From Pleodorina starrii (Eukaryota > Chlorophyta > Chlorophyceae > Chlamydomonadales > Volvocaceae): 64,000 bases of DNA. Within the stretch, counting starts at the first letter, position 1. Each line of letters begins with the position of its first letter. Shown here in pieces: positions 1 through 14,200 of this stretch. The translations under genes and the position numbers were made by a program. Under the pieces are notes generated by a model that was given only the letters and a program-made list of their open reading frames with translations, was not told the origin of the DNA and did not search any database. The stretch is taken from the NCBI GenBank assembly GCA_030267565.1, contig BRXU01000032.1, forward strand, positions 1 to 64,000, in the 5' to 3' direction.

Positions 1-143
1 ACTGGATTCCTCCCTTCCACCCCATCCACCCTTCCTTCCACTCCATCCACCCTTCCTTCCTTCACCCCCCCGCCACTCCTTTCTCTCCTTCCCTCCGCTG
101 CGACATCCTTTTTCACCCCCCACCCCCCCCCCCACCCCCCCAC

Positions 144-2237
144 CTCCAGCAGTGTGGTATTGGCCAGCTGAGACGACAGCGCCCGCGTAAGGCCCACGGG
201 GATGACCAGGAACGTGCCGTACAGCGTGTACCGCTGCAGCGCCAGCCGCCGCAGCAGGTACGCCAGTACGGCCGCCGCCAGTACGGTGATGCCGCAGCCC
301 TCCAACACCAGAAAGGCCATCAGAAGGTCGTTCACTTGGCTCGTGTTCTTCACGGCGATGTCTAGCAGGTCGTTAAGAATCTGGAGGGGGGGCGGGAAGA
401 ACGGGGAAAACGGGGGCGGGGAAAAGGGGGGCGGGGAAAACGGAGGCGGGCGGGGGGGGGGGAAGTATCCACGGGGGGTTAATTCATAAAGGAGATGCCG
501 CACCGGTGGGACGGAAGCGGGGCCGGGGAAGGGGAGGGGGGAGTATCGAGGGGCGTCCGGGTGTCGTGGAGGGTTTGGTTGCGGGCGACTGGAGCCCTGG
601 ACGGAGTGCGTCTATGAGTGTGTGTGTGAGTGTGTATACCCCCCTTCACCAACGTCGCCTCCGTCCCTCCGCTGCGGAACCATACCTCCTGCATTACCCC
701 ACAGCATATGGCACTGCCCCCCTCCCTCCCCCCCTCCCTCCCTCCCTGCTGTCGCCCGGGCTCCGCCCAACCCCCTCCCCCCTCCCCCACCCCCCGGGGG
801 GTTCTCGCTGCCGCGCACGTGCGCGCTCTCCCTCTCCCTCTCCCTCTCCCTCTCCCTCTCCCTCTCCTGCTCCCTCCTCCCCTAACCGCTCCCCTCGACC
901 TACTCCCACTCCCCTCCTCCCTCTCCCTCTCCCCCTCTCCCTCTCTCCCTCTCCCTCTCCCTCTCCCCTCCCTCTCCCTCTCCCTCTCCCTCCTCTCCCT
1001 CTCCCCTCTCCTCTCTCCTCTCCCCTCTCCCTCTCCCTCTCCCTCTCCCTCCCCCTCCCTCTCCCCTCTCCCTCTCCCTCTCCTCTCCCTCCCCCTCTCC
1101 CTCTCCCTCTCCCTCTCCCTCCTCTCCCTCTCCCTCTCCCTCTCCCTCTCCCTCTCCCTCTCCCTCCCCCTCTCCCTTCCCTTCCCTCTCCTCTCCCGTT
1201 CCCTTAACTCCTCTACCCTCTCCCTCTCCCTCTCCCTCCCCCTCCCTCCCTGCCGCCACGCACCAGTCGGAAGCTGCCCGAGAGGTCGGGTGCGCTCTTG
1301 AGCAGGAACCTGCCCGAGGGGGTGGCGGCGATGTCCACTGCCGAGGTGGACCAGTTCATGTAGTTCTGGTACACGTCCTTACTGGCGGTATACACCTTGG
1401 TGGACATGTCCTGAGGGAGGGAGGGCGGGGGGGAGGGGGAGGGGAGGGGGAGGGGGGCAGGGGGAGGGGGGCAGGGGGGGAGGGGGGCAGGGGGAGGGGG
1501 GCAGGGGGGGAGGGGGGAAGGGGGGCGGGTGGGGTTAATTGGGGTGAATTGGGGCGGACCGAGGACAAGGGTAGAAAGGAAGGGCAGCGGAGCGGAACAT
1601 ACACACGCACACACACACGCCTGACCCCCAGGACCCCATCCGTCCGTAAGGCCCCCCCCAGGAACCGTAACCCCGCCCCACCAGGGCCACCCAAAACCAT
1701 TTCCCCTCCCCACCCCTCCCCACCACCCACCCATATCGACATATTTCTGTACACGTCTTCTCCGGTCGTAGCATTCACAGTTTCCCAGGCCTGGCAGGAA
1801 GGGGGGGGAAGGGTTGGCACGAGGCACGGGGTGGTGTGTGTGTGTGGGGGGGGGGGGAAACGGGGCTGTCAAGTGTCGGGGGAAACGGTGTACGGCAATA
1901 CACACAGAGCGGAGCGCCTGCCGCGACCAGGTTCAGCTCGCCGGTCGCCTCTGGTGGGTCACAGCGCTGCATCGGAAGAATGGAAATCACTTCGATCGCT
2001 TTCTCGCGAAATAATACTTTTTAAATCAACTCGGCTTTTCTAGGGGTTCACTTCGGCACCGGTGCACCGCACGCACGCACGCACGCACGCAGAGTTGCGG
2101 TACGCCCTGCCGCCGTACAGTATACCGTACAGCTTTCCGGAGCCCACCCCCCCAAAGCGCCGAAAGACCTCAAGGGGGGGAGGGCAGGGGCGCGGGGTTG
2201 AGCCCCGGCTGGAGAGTCGCAAGGCCAGGGGCCCCCC

Positions 2238-2273
<36 letters not shown>

Positions 2274-5200
2274 CCCTCCCCCCCCCCTCCCCCTCCCCCC
2301 CCTTCCCCTCCTTCCCCTTCCCGGCTTTTCGAAAGGAGAAGAAGAGAATACCCAACGCCGGGGGTACCTCGAGCGTGTGGAAGTAGAAGAGTCGGCGAAT
2401 GGTGCCCTTGTGCCAGTTGTGGTCCGCCACATAGTTGTTCAGGTCCTGAGGTACAAGAGGGGGAGGGGGAGGGAGGGGGGTTCGAGGGAGGGAGATTGAG
2501 GGAGGGAGGGTGGTGGGTGGTGACGGTGATACAGCGGGGGATTTAAGTGTACGTGTGTGTGGGGGGGGGGGGAGGGGTCGCGGCGGTCCCGACCGGTGCA
2601 GCAACCACACATCACGACACCCTAACATTGAGAGCCGCGTGTGGTGGTGGGGGGGAGGGGGCAATCAACCCCATCAGCCCTATCATGACCAAAACCCTAA
2701 GCCCTGAAACCCTAAACCCCCCCGCTCTCCGTGGCAGCATTCAAGTGGGACGTGCTTTGGTACAATGAAGTGCACCGCACATCAGACACATTCTCGTTGG
2801 TCCCCCAAACCCATCACCCTCGACCCACCCACCCACCTTGACTTGTACTGCCGAGTCGTACACCATGTTTGCAAACATCTGCGCGCGCCAAGTCAGTGCA
2901 TGGGGGGGGGGCCCACAGTCGAATTCTTTATGAGCGAGATTTGCCAGCGGGGCAGCGGGGCACGGGCGCACCAGGTGCAGGCATAGTGGCTGGCGCGCTG
3001 CTGTGCAGAGTACAGTGCAGTACAGTGCAGTACGGTACAGTACAGCACAGTACAGCACAGCGAAGTACATCATGCTGTGCAGTGCTTGGTGGCGGTCGGC
3101 GGGGCAAGAGCTGAGCCCCCAGCTCCCGCACACAAGCACACTCACACACCGACAAATGCAGCCCAGAGCGGAATCACACCCACACGCCCCCGCGCGCCAC
3201 CAAACGAACCGCCCCACCCACCCCCACCCACCCCCACCCCCACCCTCCCGGGTTCCGGCCCGCCTCCCTCACCGTCACATCTGATGCGTTGTACAGGTTG
3301 GGTTGCGCCTTGCCCTTGAATATCTGATCCATGGCCCGCAGACTGACCAGCACCTCGTGCATGTGCCGCATGGTACGACCCGCGGTCACCAGCTGGGTGA
3401 ACGACAACTGCTGGCCCTGAGGAGGGGGAGGGAGGGGGGGAGGGAGAGGTGCGGGGGGGGGGGGGGTTATCCACGATAGGCCGGAGCCCGTAAACGGTAT
3501 CAAATCAGAAAAATCCTTCCTGTCTGCAAAAGAAAAACGAGGTAAACTTGCAAGCAGCAAGGGCGTTAGGTACAAACCGAGAAATTGTAGCGAGCCCGAG
3601 CTGAGCCGCCACGTGACGAGGACGAGACGAGACGTAATGGTGGATGCTGGAAATTCGCTGAGGCTGTGAGGTGACACGTTGCTGAACTGGTCGAGAAAGT
3701 GCGACTGGGAAGCAAGGAACGCCCCAATCCCCGAAGCCCGCGAGGACCCAACTCACCTACGGCAGGCAAAGAGGAGGACGCAGAGCAAGGAAAGGGCGGG
3801 GGGGATGAAGGGGTTTGGGGGGTTTTAGGGTTTAGGGTTTTTTTAGGTTTCTTTTTCATTATCGGGCACACCCTCGCGCATACACCCACACCCACACACA
3901 GGACACAGCCCTACCCGCTCCCCTACCCTCTTTGCTGAATCAGCAAGGACCGACCGACCGACCCTGGCCTCGAGATTCCCCCTGTCAAAAGAAAATAAAA
4001 CCCTAAAACCCTAAACACTCCGCCGCCACAGGATCTCGACGACGCTCCCATTCCATTCCACATGCCCCTGACGGACTCCCCTCCCTGGGCCCACCCCCCT
4101 CTCCCCCGGAGCCGCCTTCGTCCCTTCGCTGCGTTATCTTCTTCCTTATACCCCCCCACCTCCCCAGCCCCCACCCTCCCCCACCTTTATGCTGACCACC
4201 ACCAGCGCAAAGCACACCGTATGTGCCAGTGCCAGTACCGCCATTGTGAGCAGCGCCCCCCACCGGAAGCGCCGCAACACCGCCTCCGCCTCCGAGCTGT
4301 CCATGAGCTTCACGAGGTTGCGGAAGCGCTTGCCGCGCTTGTACTCGGCACCGCTGCTGGTGCCTGGAGCAGCGGGGAGGGGCGGGAGGGGCGGGAGGGG
4401 CGGGGCGGGGGTGAGGGTGAGGGTGAGGGTGAGGGTGGGGGTGAGGGTGGGGTATGGGTGGGGTGGAGTGGGGTGGATAGGTGGCGTAGGGTGTGGGGGT
4501 GGGTGGGGGATCTATTAACGGGGGGGTCTGGAAAGCAGCTGCAGCCGAAGCGAGGGGCAGGCCCCAACGAGCCAGTCAGCCAGCGGGCCGGCCAGCCGGC
4601 CGGCAAGTTTGCGCCAGCAACCACCACCATCAGGCGCAAAGCTTCGATCCAACGATGGGCGGGCGGCAGAGGGTTGCAGCAGGTGTGTCTATCGGCTTGG
4701 TACGGGCCGATAGATCGATAGATCGCTATATAGATTCAAATAGATAGAAGCATAGATACATAGACAGACAGATGGCCCAGTCTCGCTGCTTGCCAACAGC
4801 CCCAGCTGCGGCTAAAGTCAGCACCAAACACCACCCAGCTAAGCCAGTCCAGCCTCTCTCCACCCCACCCCACCCCACCCCACCCCAGCCCAGCCCGCAT
4901 AGCACACCCACCCGCCGAGTTGCCCGACATGACGCTCTGTCCGCCGTTGCTGGCGTTGTCGTCAAAGTCGCCCGCCAGCGGAGGATACGCGGGCTGCGGC
5001 GGCGCCAACATCCCCGCTTGCGGACCGTCCTTCGGCGGACTGTTGAACAACGAAAAGGGCGCCCGCCGCACAGCCCCGGCCAACAACCCCCCTCCTCCCC
5101 CTCCTCCTCCTCCACCTCCTCCTCCTCCTCCACCACCGCCGCCTTCCTCCGCCGCCCAGCCGGCGGGGCCGGAGCGCACCGCGCCGGCGGCGCCGCCGCC

Positions 5201-8200
5201 GCCGCCAAAGCCCACCGCCGCCGGCGCGCGCACGGGCGCCGGCCCCGCGCCGCCCCCGCGCTCCTCGCTGCCCTCCCCCTCGCTGCCCTCCCCCTCCTCC
5301 TCCTCCATATCGTCCTCCGTCCGCCGGCCCCCCAATCGGAAGCTGTCCGGGTTCTCCAATTTGGGTTTTTCGTTCTGGTAAAAGTCACCCTTGGTTCGCA
5401 CCCACTCCTGGACGCGCTTCAGGTTCTTGGGGCTCGTCACCGGCTGAGCAGGGGCGGACAGGGGCGGACAGGGGCGGACAGGGGCACAGGAGCAGGAGCA
5501 CACAGGAGCACAGGGGCAGGAGGGCTTCTTAGAGAGCGATGCGGAGGCGTGCGTGTGCAGGATGGGGTTATCCACGTATAGGCCGCAGGATGGGGGGGGG
5601 GAGGGGGGGGGTAAAGGTGAGGTGCGCAGGAGCAGGAGAGGCGGGGCAAGGTGGGCGGGTGGACGGACGGATGAAAACGTCCCGCCCCGCCCCGAGCCTC
5701 TCCTCCCCTCACCTCCCGCGCCTTCTCCCGCCCCTTCCGCAATTCCCCTTCCCACCCGCAATCCCCCCCACCCGGCGCCCCCCTCCCTCCCCACCTGCAC
5801 CGCATCCGGGTCATTGCTAGCCTCGTCCTTGCTGCTGGCGCTGCACTTGACTCCCGCACTGCCCTCAATGGCCGAGTCGTCGTCGGCGGGGGTGGCGAGC
5901 GTGGAGGCGATGGCGATGGCGGCGGAGGGGGGCCCGCCGGGGTTGGAGGCGGCGCCGGTAGACTCGCTGGCGCGCTTGGCGGCGCCTGGGGGCGAGGGAC
6001 AGACAGCGACGGGACCGGGAGACCCGTGGGTCGGTCGGTCGGTCGCGTGCGGGCCGGCGGGGATCCATGAAGTCTGGGCAAAGGCCACCGGCGGCCGGTC
6101 GAGTGATGCAGTCGGCAAGTCGGGAAGCCTTCCTAACCCCTCCCTCCCTACCCCCGCGTCTCTTATTCCCCTCCCCACCCGTCCTCCCCGACCCGGGGCA
6201 CGTCCGCCAGCGCCGCCTCGCCTTGTCGCCTACCTCGCTGCGGCTCGTAATCATAATCATAATCATAATCGTTATTTTTATCGTAACGTAATCGTAATCG
6301 CAACCGCAGTTATAATTATAATCGTACCGGTACTCGTAAAGATGTCCCCGTTGCGGCAACCTGGCCCACCACCACCACCACCGCCCCACTCACCCGCCTC
6401 CCGCAGAATCACATCCCGCCGCGCCGACGCCACTCGACTGGCGGCGGCGCCGCCCAGCGTCGACACCACCCCCGGCAGCGGCAGGTCCATGTTCCCCATT
6501 CCCGCCAGCGCCATTGGCAGCGGTGGCGGCGGCGCCGCCGCCGCCGCCGCCGTCGCCGCGCTGGCGACGCCGTTACCGTTGATGGTTATGGAGCCGGTAC
6601 CGGTTCCGTTACCGTTGCTGTCCGAGATAGCCAGGAGCTCCGCTGGTGACTTAACGGGTGTGCTGGGGGTGACGGGTCGTACACCCGCCGCCGCCGGCGA
6701 GCCCACGTGCCGATGGCTACCCGAGGCCAAGCCCGTGACGCTGGGTCGGGTGCCGCCGGCCGTCGCCGGCGGCGTCGCCAGCCGCGCGGCGGCGGCGGAG
6801 GTGGAGCTCTTCTCCAGCAGCCGCGAAGCCGACGCCGTCGACTGGCCCGACGCCAGCGCCCCCGCCGCCGCCGCGGCGGCGGCGGCGGTGGCGGAGCGCG
6901 CATTCATCGACCGCCCCGTCACAAACTCCTCCATCTCCCGAATCGACGGCGTGTCCGTCGGGTCCGTGGAGTCCATGCGCGCCAACGCTTTATCAGCCGC
7001 CGCCGCCGCCGCCGCGGCGGCGGCGGCGGCGCCGCCGCCGCCTTTGGCGGAGCCCGCTGCCGCCGCCGCCGCCGCCGGCGGCAGCACCAGCGGCGAGTCG
7101 AGCGGTATGCGACCGCCGTCGAGGCCGCTGGGCGGGCCGCTGCCGCCGCCGACGGCGGTGGCGGCGGCGCCGCTGTTGCTGCCGTTGGGCACCATTGGCA
7201 TGACGTGCAGTCGCAGCAGTACGGTGAGGGGCTCCCCCGAGCCGGGTTTACCGACCACCTGGAGTGCCAGCTGAAGCGGATGGCCGTCCGAGTGGATGGC
7301 GCGGAGCACGTGCACCGGGCCGACCTGAGCGGGTGGTGGGGGTGGGGTTGGGGGTGGAGGGGTTATCCACCTATAGGCCGGAGCCCGTGCAAATGGTTAC
7401 GTATCAGAAGGGGCGAGAGGGTTGAGAGCGGAGCGCGGCACAGGCCCTGGCTGCAGCAGCGAGCCAAGAGAGCCTTCGCCGGACTCCGCGAGCTGAGGCC
7501 TTCCCTTCCCTTCCCTCCCCTACCTCTTTCTCCTCCCCGCCTCGGTACGCTTCGCTTGCCCCCCAGTCCCAACCCCCACAACCTCCCACCGGCGGCACCT
7601 CGGGCTCCCCGCCCCCACCCTCCTTCCCCCCCAACCACCCCTCTCCCCCACCCACCCACCCCTCTCCCCCAACCCCCAAACCCCTCACCTTGACACTGGG
7701 GTCCTTGACCGTCTGCTTCAAACTGCTCTTCTTGTTCCTCGCCCCCGCACTCAGCAGATCGCCCACCTCCTCCCGCCCCGGCGGCAGCGGCACCAGCGCA
7801 CTCAGCGCCTGACCCACCAAACTCTTGGTGCCCAGTCCAAACAACAGACCCGCGGGTCGCGTGTGCTCCTCCAAAACCGCCGTGATCCGACCCAGGGAAT
7901 TCAGCTCCAACACTCCGCTAACGCTGTGAACCGGCCAAAGATCCACCGTCACAGCAGAGTCATCGACCCGTGGGTCGGTGCCCTTCGCCGGCGCCGCCGG
8001 CGCAGCCGCCGGCGCCTCCGGCGCCGTCGAGCCGTCAGGGGGGGAGCCGGGGCCGCCGCCGCCTCCGGCGGCGGAGGCGCCGTCGCCGGAGCTGCCGCCG
8101 GCGGGGACGCCGTCGGCGGTCTCCTCCTCGTCATCATCGGACAGGAGGGGGATGTGGACGGTCATGACGGCGGCGCGGACTTGTGCCGCGCGCTGCGCCG

Positions 8201-11200
8201 CCGCCAGCTCGGCGTTTGCGCGGGAGGCGGAGGAGCCGAAGCCGACGGGGGGCGCGGGAGGCACCACGGCGACGCGCCAGGAGCGGCCGGGGGCGCGGAT
8301 GACCCTGCGAGGGCGCGGGCGCGGGCGGTTGGCGGTTAGCGGTTGGTGCGTTGGTTGGCTGGCGGGGGTGAGCTAGTGGGGGGTGAGGGGGGGAGGGGGA
8401 AGGGGGGCGGTACTTCGCCCGGTGCGCCGTGGGGGTCAACTCCGCCCCGGGAGGGAGTTGAGGGCAAAACAAGTGGAGGCGGCAGGGTGAGATAGGCGGG
8501 GGGTGAAAGGGAGGGGTAGAGGGAGTGGTAGAGGGAGGGGTAGACGGAGGGGTAAAGTGTGGGAAGGGTAAAGTACGGGGGGGGGCAAGCGGGTGGGGTG
8601 GGAGGGGGCCCAGAGTGCATGTGCGGGTGCTTCAAAATGCAGACCGACGCGCGGACGAGTGCGGGGCAGGCGGAAGGCCTCTGGACGGCCTTCAGGGCCC
8701 CCCCACCCCAGCCCACAGCCCCCCCCCCCCACACACACATACACACATACACACCCCCCGCCCACCTCTCCAACATCGCCGCGAACGCCGCCGCGTTGCC
8801 CTGCCCCTGCCCCGTCACTCGGCCCAGAGAGGAGCCCGGCCGCAGCAACAGCTGCTGCTCCACTCCGTCCACCAGCTCCCACAGGGCCCGACCAATCACC
8901 TGAAAACAGACGGGAGGGAGGGGGTGGGGGGATTATCCACGTTTAGGCCGGGGAAGGGGGGGAAGGGCCGAGGGGGCCGAGGGGGGGAAGGGTGTCCGCG
9001 GATAGGCCCGAGCCCGTGAACGGAGCCCGTGAAGTTGATGGGGTGCAATGAAGACATGATACCGCAGCCGGGGAGGGGAAGAGGACGAGAGGGTGGGGGA
9101 AAGGGTAAAGAGCCTAAGCGCCCCGGGACAGGGTGAAGAGGAGTTCTAAAAGCGAAATGCGGGAATCGAACTTCGCCGCGCCGAGCCTCTCCGAGAAGAA
9201 AACATCAAAATCGCAGCGGGATCGGAGGGGTCAAGAGGTGGGGCTGCCTGCCCCCTTCAACCCAGATCCAGATCAAAAACACAGGCACGGATGCGTGGCA
9301 AAAGCAGCCGAGGACACACCTCCCCCCCTCCTCCCCTCTCCCCTCCTCCCGCCCCCCTCTTAACGCCGCTCTTACGTGGCTGGCCTCGAACCCAAAGAGC
9401 TGCTGACAGGGTGTGTCCTTGCTGACGCCGGTGATGATCCCCTCCGAGTTGACGTGCAGCCGCAGCCGCCGCTCCGAAGTCGCCGTCTCCACATTTGAGC
9501 TGTGGCAGACCGAGGGAGGGGGGGGGAGGGGATGGGAGGGAGGGAGGGAGGGGCCGGGGGTGGGGGAGATGGGAGGGGGGGAAAGGTGAACCGCGACGAT
9601 GGAGTCGAAGGGAGGGAGCGGGAGGGGAGGCATGTGTCGCGGGCGGGGGAGATGCCCGGCGGGGGCCGGTGTGTTGGGGTGGGGGAAGGAGCTCTGCGTT
9701 GGCAGCTGTGCGTTGGTATCTTCGCCACGCTATGCATCCCCCCCAGCCCCCCCTCCCCCGCCCGTGTCCGTTCGCCAACGTCGCCTCCCGTTCCACCGCT
9801 GCGGCCTCATCTCAAGCTTTCCCCCCTCCCCTCGCGACCCCCCACCCCACCCCCTACCCCTACCCCCCCAACCCCATCCCCCACCCCCCCTACCCCCCCA
9901 CCCCCCCTACATCCCCCCCAACCCCCCCCAAGCCCACTCACTGCGCCATTCGTATGATGTGCAGGTGCTCCCCCACCAGCTCCGCACTGCTGACCGCCAC
10001 GTGCATCATAAACTTCTGACCGTGTGCGTCGTGCATCTCCATGCTGGCACCCCGCCCCGTCTGGCGGGTGCAGCTCCACAGGTTGCGGGAGGTGGTGGAG
10101 GTGGAGGAGGCGGCGTCCTGGAGGGGGGGGGAGGGGGTATGTGTGTGTATGTGGGGGGGGGAGAAGGGGAGGGGGGGAGGGGAGGCAAGGAGGGGGGGCT
10201 CAGTCTCGGCTGTCGCCTCGTGTCGCCATAAAAACACGACGTGTGTGTGTATCAGGGAGGGGTCGGGAGAGAGAGAGGGGGGACAAGTATCGAGTACCGA
10301 TCAACGCCCTGCCCTGCCCTGCGCTGCGCTGCGCTGCGCTGCGCTGCCCTGCCCTGCCCGGCCCCCCTCAGCCAGGCTCCCGCCTATCCGTGGATAACCA
10401 ACCCAACCCCCCTCTCCTCTCCCTTCCTCCCCCCCTCCCCCCTTCCTTCCCCCCTCCTCCCCCTCCCCTCCTATCCCCCCCTCCCCTCCTATCGCCCCCC
10501 TCCCCTCCTATCGCCCCCCCCCTCCCCCTCCTCCTCCCCCCCCCCTCCTAACCCCCCCCCTCCCCACCTTGAGCAACTTCACGTGGGTGTCCTTCCAGGG
10601 GTGCGGCAAAAAGTCCTTCAGGTTGTAGCCCCCAATCAGGCCGTGTGCCGCCGCCACACCCGACAGAATGGCCAGTCCGTGCCCCGCGCCCTTGTGCCCC
10701 GCATCCGTGCGGTCCTTGAACGCATCCGAGTCGTTCAGCTGGCCGCCCGGTGCATTGGAGCCGCGCGGACAGAGCAAGGTGGTCAGCTGCGGTGAGGCGA
10801 ATTTGATGGCGCCCTTGCGGTCCGTCACGAGCATCAGAAAGGGGTCGGGGGAGGCACGGCAGATGCGGACCTCGTACAGTACGGCATCGCCGAGATCTGT
10901 ACGGCACACGTGTTGCGGCGGGGCGGGCGGGCGGGGGAAGGGAGGGAGGGAGGACGGGAGAAGGGCGGGATGGGGTTGAGGGAGGCAGGGGGGGCGGGGG
11001 GGCTCCTACCCGGCGACCCACGGAGGGGCTGGGATGGGAGGGGAGGGGGGGGGAGGGGCTGGGATGGGAGGGGAGGGGATGGGATGGGATGGGATGGGAT
11101 GGGATGGGATGGGATGGGATGGGATGGGATGGGATGGGATGGGATGGGATGGGATGGGATGGGATGGGATGGGATGGGATGGGATGGGATGGGATGGGAT

Positions 11201-14200
11201 GGGATGGGATGGGATGGGATGGGATGGGATGGGATGGGATGGGATGGGATGGGATGGGATGGGATGGGATGGGATGGGATGGGATGGGATGGGATGGGAT
11301 GGGAGGGGGTGGACGGAGAAGGGCTCGGCGGCGGAGGCGGTTCGGCGGCGGCGGCGAAAGCGGTTCGGGGGCTTATTGATATACCGTATGATGATAAATA
11401 TTGTGTTAGCCATTTTCCCGCTCACCCACCGAGTTTTCGTCCGGCTGCCTCGCAGGCGAGTGGGTGGCCATAGCGGTGGGACACGTGGCAGGGGGCCGCA
11501 CTGCCCGCCTCCGTCCGGTGTACGATGCTGCAAGGTAGGAGCAGGTAGGGGGCAAGAGGCGGGCGGGGGCGCAAGGGTAGAGGTTTGATAAAACGTGGAC
11601 ATATGGGGGTACTGGGGTTGTGCTGTACGAGGTGCGAGCAGGTACCGTAAAAGGGACGGGTGGAGCGGGGCGGGGCGGGGGGCAAGGGGGCAGGGCGGTT
11701 GTTGTGTTTCCTGGCGGCCGAGGAAGGCAGCAACACCAGGTCGGGAGGGGCCGGGGCACGAGGTCCCCCACCCCCACCCCCAGCCCCGCCCCCACCCACC
11801 CACACCCACACCCACACACGCCCCCAGTCCCGCCCCCATCCCCGCCCACGCACGTGTGCAGTATGTTGACCGACTCCCCCACGGGCTGTGCGTTGTGTAC
11901 GCTGGTGTCGTCTCCGTCGCTCAGCTCCCACCGGTCGATGGCTGAGGCCATAGACACCGAGGCCACGTGAGTTCGGAGCGCAGCCAGGTCGCCGTCACAC
12001 ACCAAAAAGTCCCCCAGGTGGGAGCCGATCACGTCGTGGGGAAGGTAGCTGCGGGGGGGGGGAAGGGGAGGGGGGGCGGGAGGGGGCGGGAGGGAGGGGA
12101 GGGGGAAGGGGAGGGGGTTTGGGGGGTTATCCACGTACCGGTATAGGCCGGAGCCCGTTAACGGTTTGGGGGGGGGTTTGCGATCCGTGCGATGCGAAAA
12201 GGGGGAGGAGGGGCCGGCGCTTCACCACCCGGGGGAAGCCGGGGGGAAGATGATGGGTGAAAAAGAGGCCTTTAGGAGCACCGAGGGGGTGCGTGGGTGG
12301 TGGTGTTTGTGGTGTGAGGGGGGTGGGGGGAGTCTGGGCCGGCGAGACCCCCACCCACCCATCCACCCACCCACCCACCCACCCACCCACCCACCCACCC
12401 ACCCACCCTCCCCCCAAAACCGCACGTTTCAGTCTTTCCCCCCCCCTCCCCTCACCCCCCCTCCCCTCACCCCCACACATGCAAAAGCCCCGAAAGCCCC
12501 GGGATCCCCCCTCGCTCGCTCGTCCAGACGTCGCCCCACCCACCCACCCGAAGTTGGCCACAAACTGGGGGTCACATCCGGCAATGACGCCGTTGGGCGC
12601 AATCCAGAAGTACGACGCGTCCTTGGACACGTGAACCGGCTCCAGCAGCGCTATGAATGTCGAGTCCTCGCCCACACCTGATTGTTCCGCGGGCAGGTTC
12701 GGGACTTCCGGGGGGGTTAGGGGGGGCAGGGGGGCGGGAGGGGGAAGGGGGGCGGCGGAGGGGGGGGGCGGCGGAGGGGGGGCGGAGGAGGAGGGGGGAG
12801 GGGGGCGGAGGAGGGGGGGATGAGGAGGGGGGGCGGAGGAGGAGGGGGCGGAGGAGGTTGGGAGCGGAGGAGGAGGGGGCGGAGGAGGAGGGGGAGGAGG
12901 AGGTTGCGGCGGGAGGACGGGTTTATTGTTATATATTATTATTATATATTACCCCTTAAAAAGCCCTAAACTCCCCCACCCCCGCCTTGCTGCTCTGGCC
13001 GCCTCTCGACCCGTCCCAGACGCTCCACAAACCGCACTTTGCTGCCTCCGCAAATCGCCAGCCGCACGGAAGCGCGAGCAAGCGCCATTTCCCCCCCCCC
13101 AACCTCCGCATCCCCCCTCCCCAACCCTCCCCCTCCCCCTCCCCCCCTCCCCATCCCTCCCCATCCCCCCTCCCCATCCCTCCCCATCCCGCATTTCAGA
13201 AAAGCCCTTCCCCCGCCCTCCCACCCCCCCGTCCCCAAGCTACCATCAAACACCGCCCCACCACGCGCCCCACCCCCCCCCCTCCCCCACCCTCCCCCTT
13301 CCCCCGACCCCAACCCCTCCCCACCCCTCCCGGGAGCCTCCTCAGGCCCCGTACCGCTCCAGTTCTTGCGTGTTTCGGGTTTCGTGTGACACATGACGTC
13401 ATACCGTAGGACTAACGTCATACCGTACGACTGCTTGCTTGCCAAGGCATAAATAGCACGGGCCCGCTTACTGCTTTCCACTCACTTCGTTTGGTTGATC
13501 CCCTTCAGCTGCACAACATACATCGCACCGCATCCCTGCCTTTGCCTGCCTTTGCCTGTATATCACTGCCTAACCATGCTGTCACCATGCCCTTCCCCTC
13601 GCCACTTGCCTGGGCTGCCGCCGCAACGCTGGTCATCTTCAGGTAAGCGCTCGTGTCCTGAGTGTTGATTTCGTGCTTACATGTCCCTTGCGCTGTTAGG
13701 CCGCGTTGTCTGGGCTTTCGGGCGGGGTACTAGGTTCACGCACGCGCATGCCAGCAACAGCGATTCCCTCCGCTCTCGCTCTCCGCTTCACTACTATCAG
13801 CCAACTACGTTTACCTCTTCGTCAGTAGTTCACAAATCAATAGCATTAGCCTACTACGTTTCATACGGTGGGCGGCGTGACAGCTCCGACACGCTGCCTT
13901 ACACGAACGACTCCGACACGAGTTCGTTTGGGGCGCCGTCACGCTTGGTGTTCGGCGCAGCCACTGGTCGACTACCAGCACTAAATTGGTAACTATCGGA
14001 GTCCGTAAGCAGTTCGCTTTCGGGAAGCTTGACAGAGATCCAGTCGATCCTCAGACTACAACGTCCGCAGGCCCTTTTCTTTCTTTCTTGCAAATTCACT
14101 CTTCAAACTCCCCACCCACCCCCCACGCACCGGTCGCCTTGGTAATCGTAATCCGCAGCGGAAAGGCCATCCGCTCGTGGTGCATTCCCAGCACCGCCGC

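Larger units (their letters stand above)
144..7324 (-). other. Exons 28-37 of the PAS gene: low-complexity linkers and C-terminal membrane module
   Basis: Exons are 6394-7324, 5795-5985, 4912-5443, 4185-4363, 3273-3416, 2837-2878, 2368-2445, 1731-1790, 1264-1410 and 144-380 (residues about 1334-2180). The 931-nt exon and the 532-nt exon carry poly-Ala and poly-Gly runs and have no recognisable fold. The 4185-4363 exon ends in a transmembrane helix (ALLTMAVLALAHTVCFALVV). It is followed by several short exons encoding a region with N-x-S/T sites (NASDVT, NATTGE, NMSIW, NWSTSA) that could be extracytoplasmic. Exon 144-380 then carries a second strong hydrophobic segment (AFLVLEGCGITVLAAAVLAY) followed by LLRR. 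A PAS cluster followed by a helix, an ectodomain and a helix matches TmcB-like topology. Confidence 0.7.

Noticed and set aside
11006..11839. Frames made of repeated Ser-His-Pro-Ile-Pro or Gly-Met-Gly-Trp-Asp units
   Set aside because: Translation of the (GGGAT)n pentamer inside an intron; no independent coding signal.
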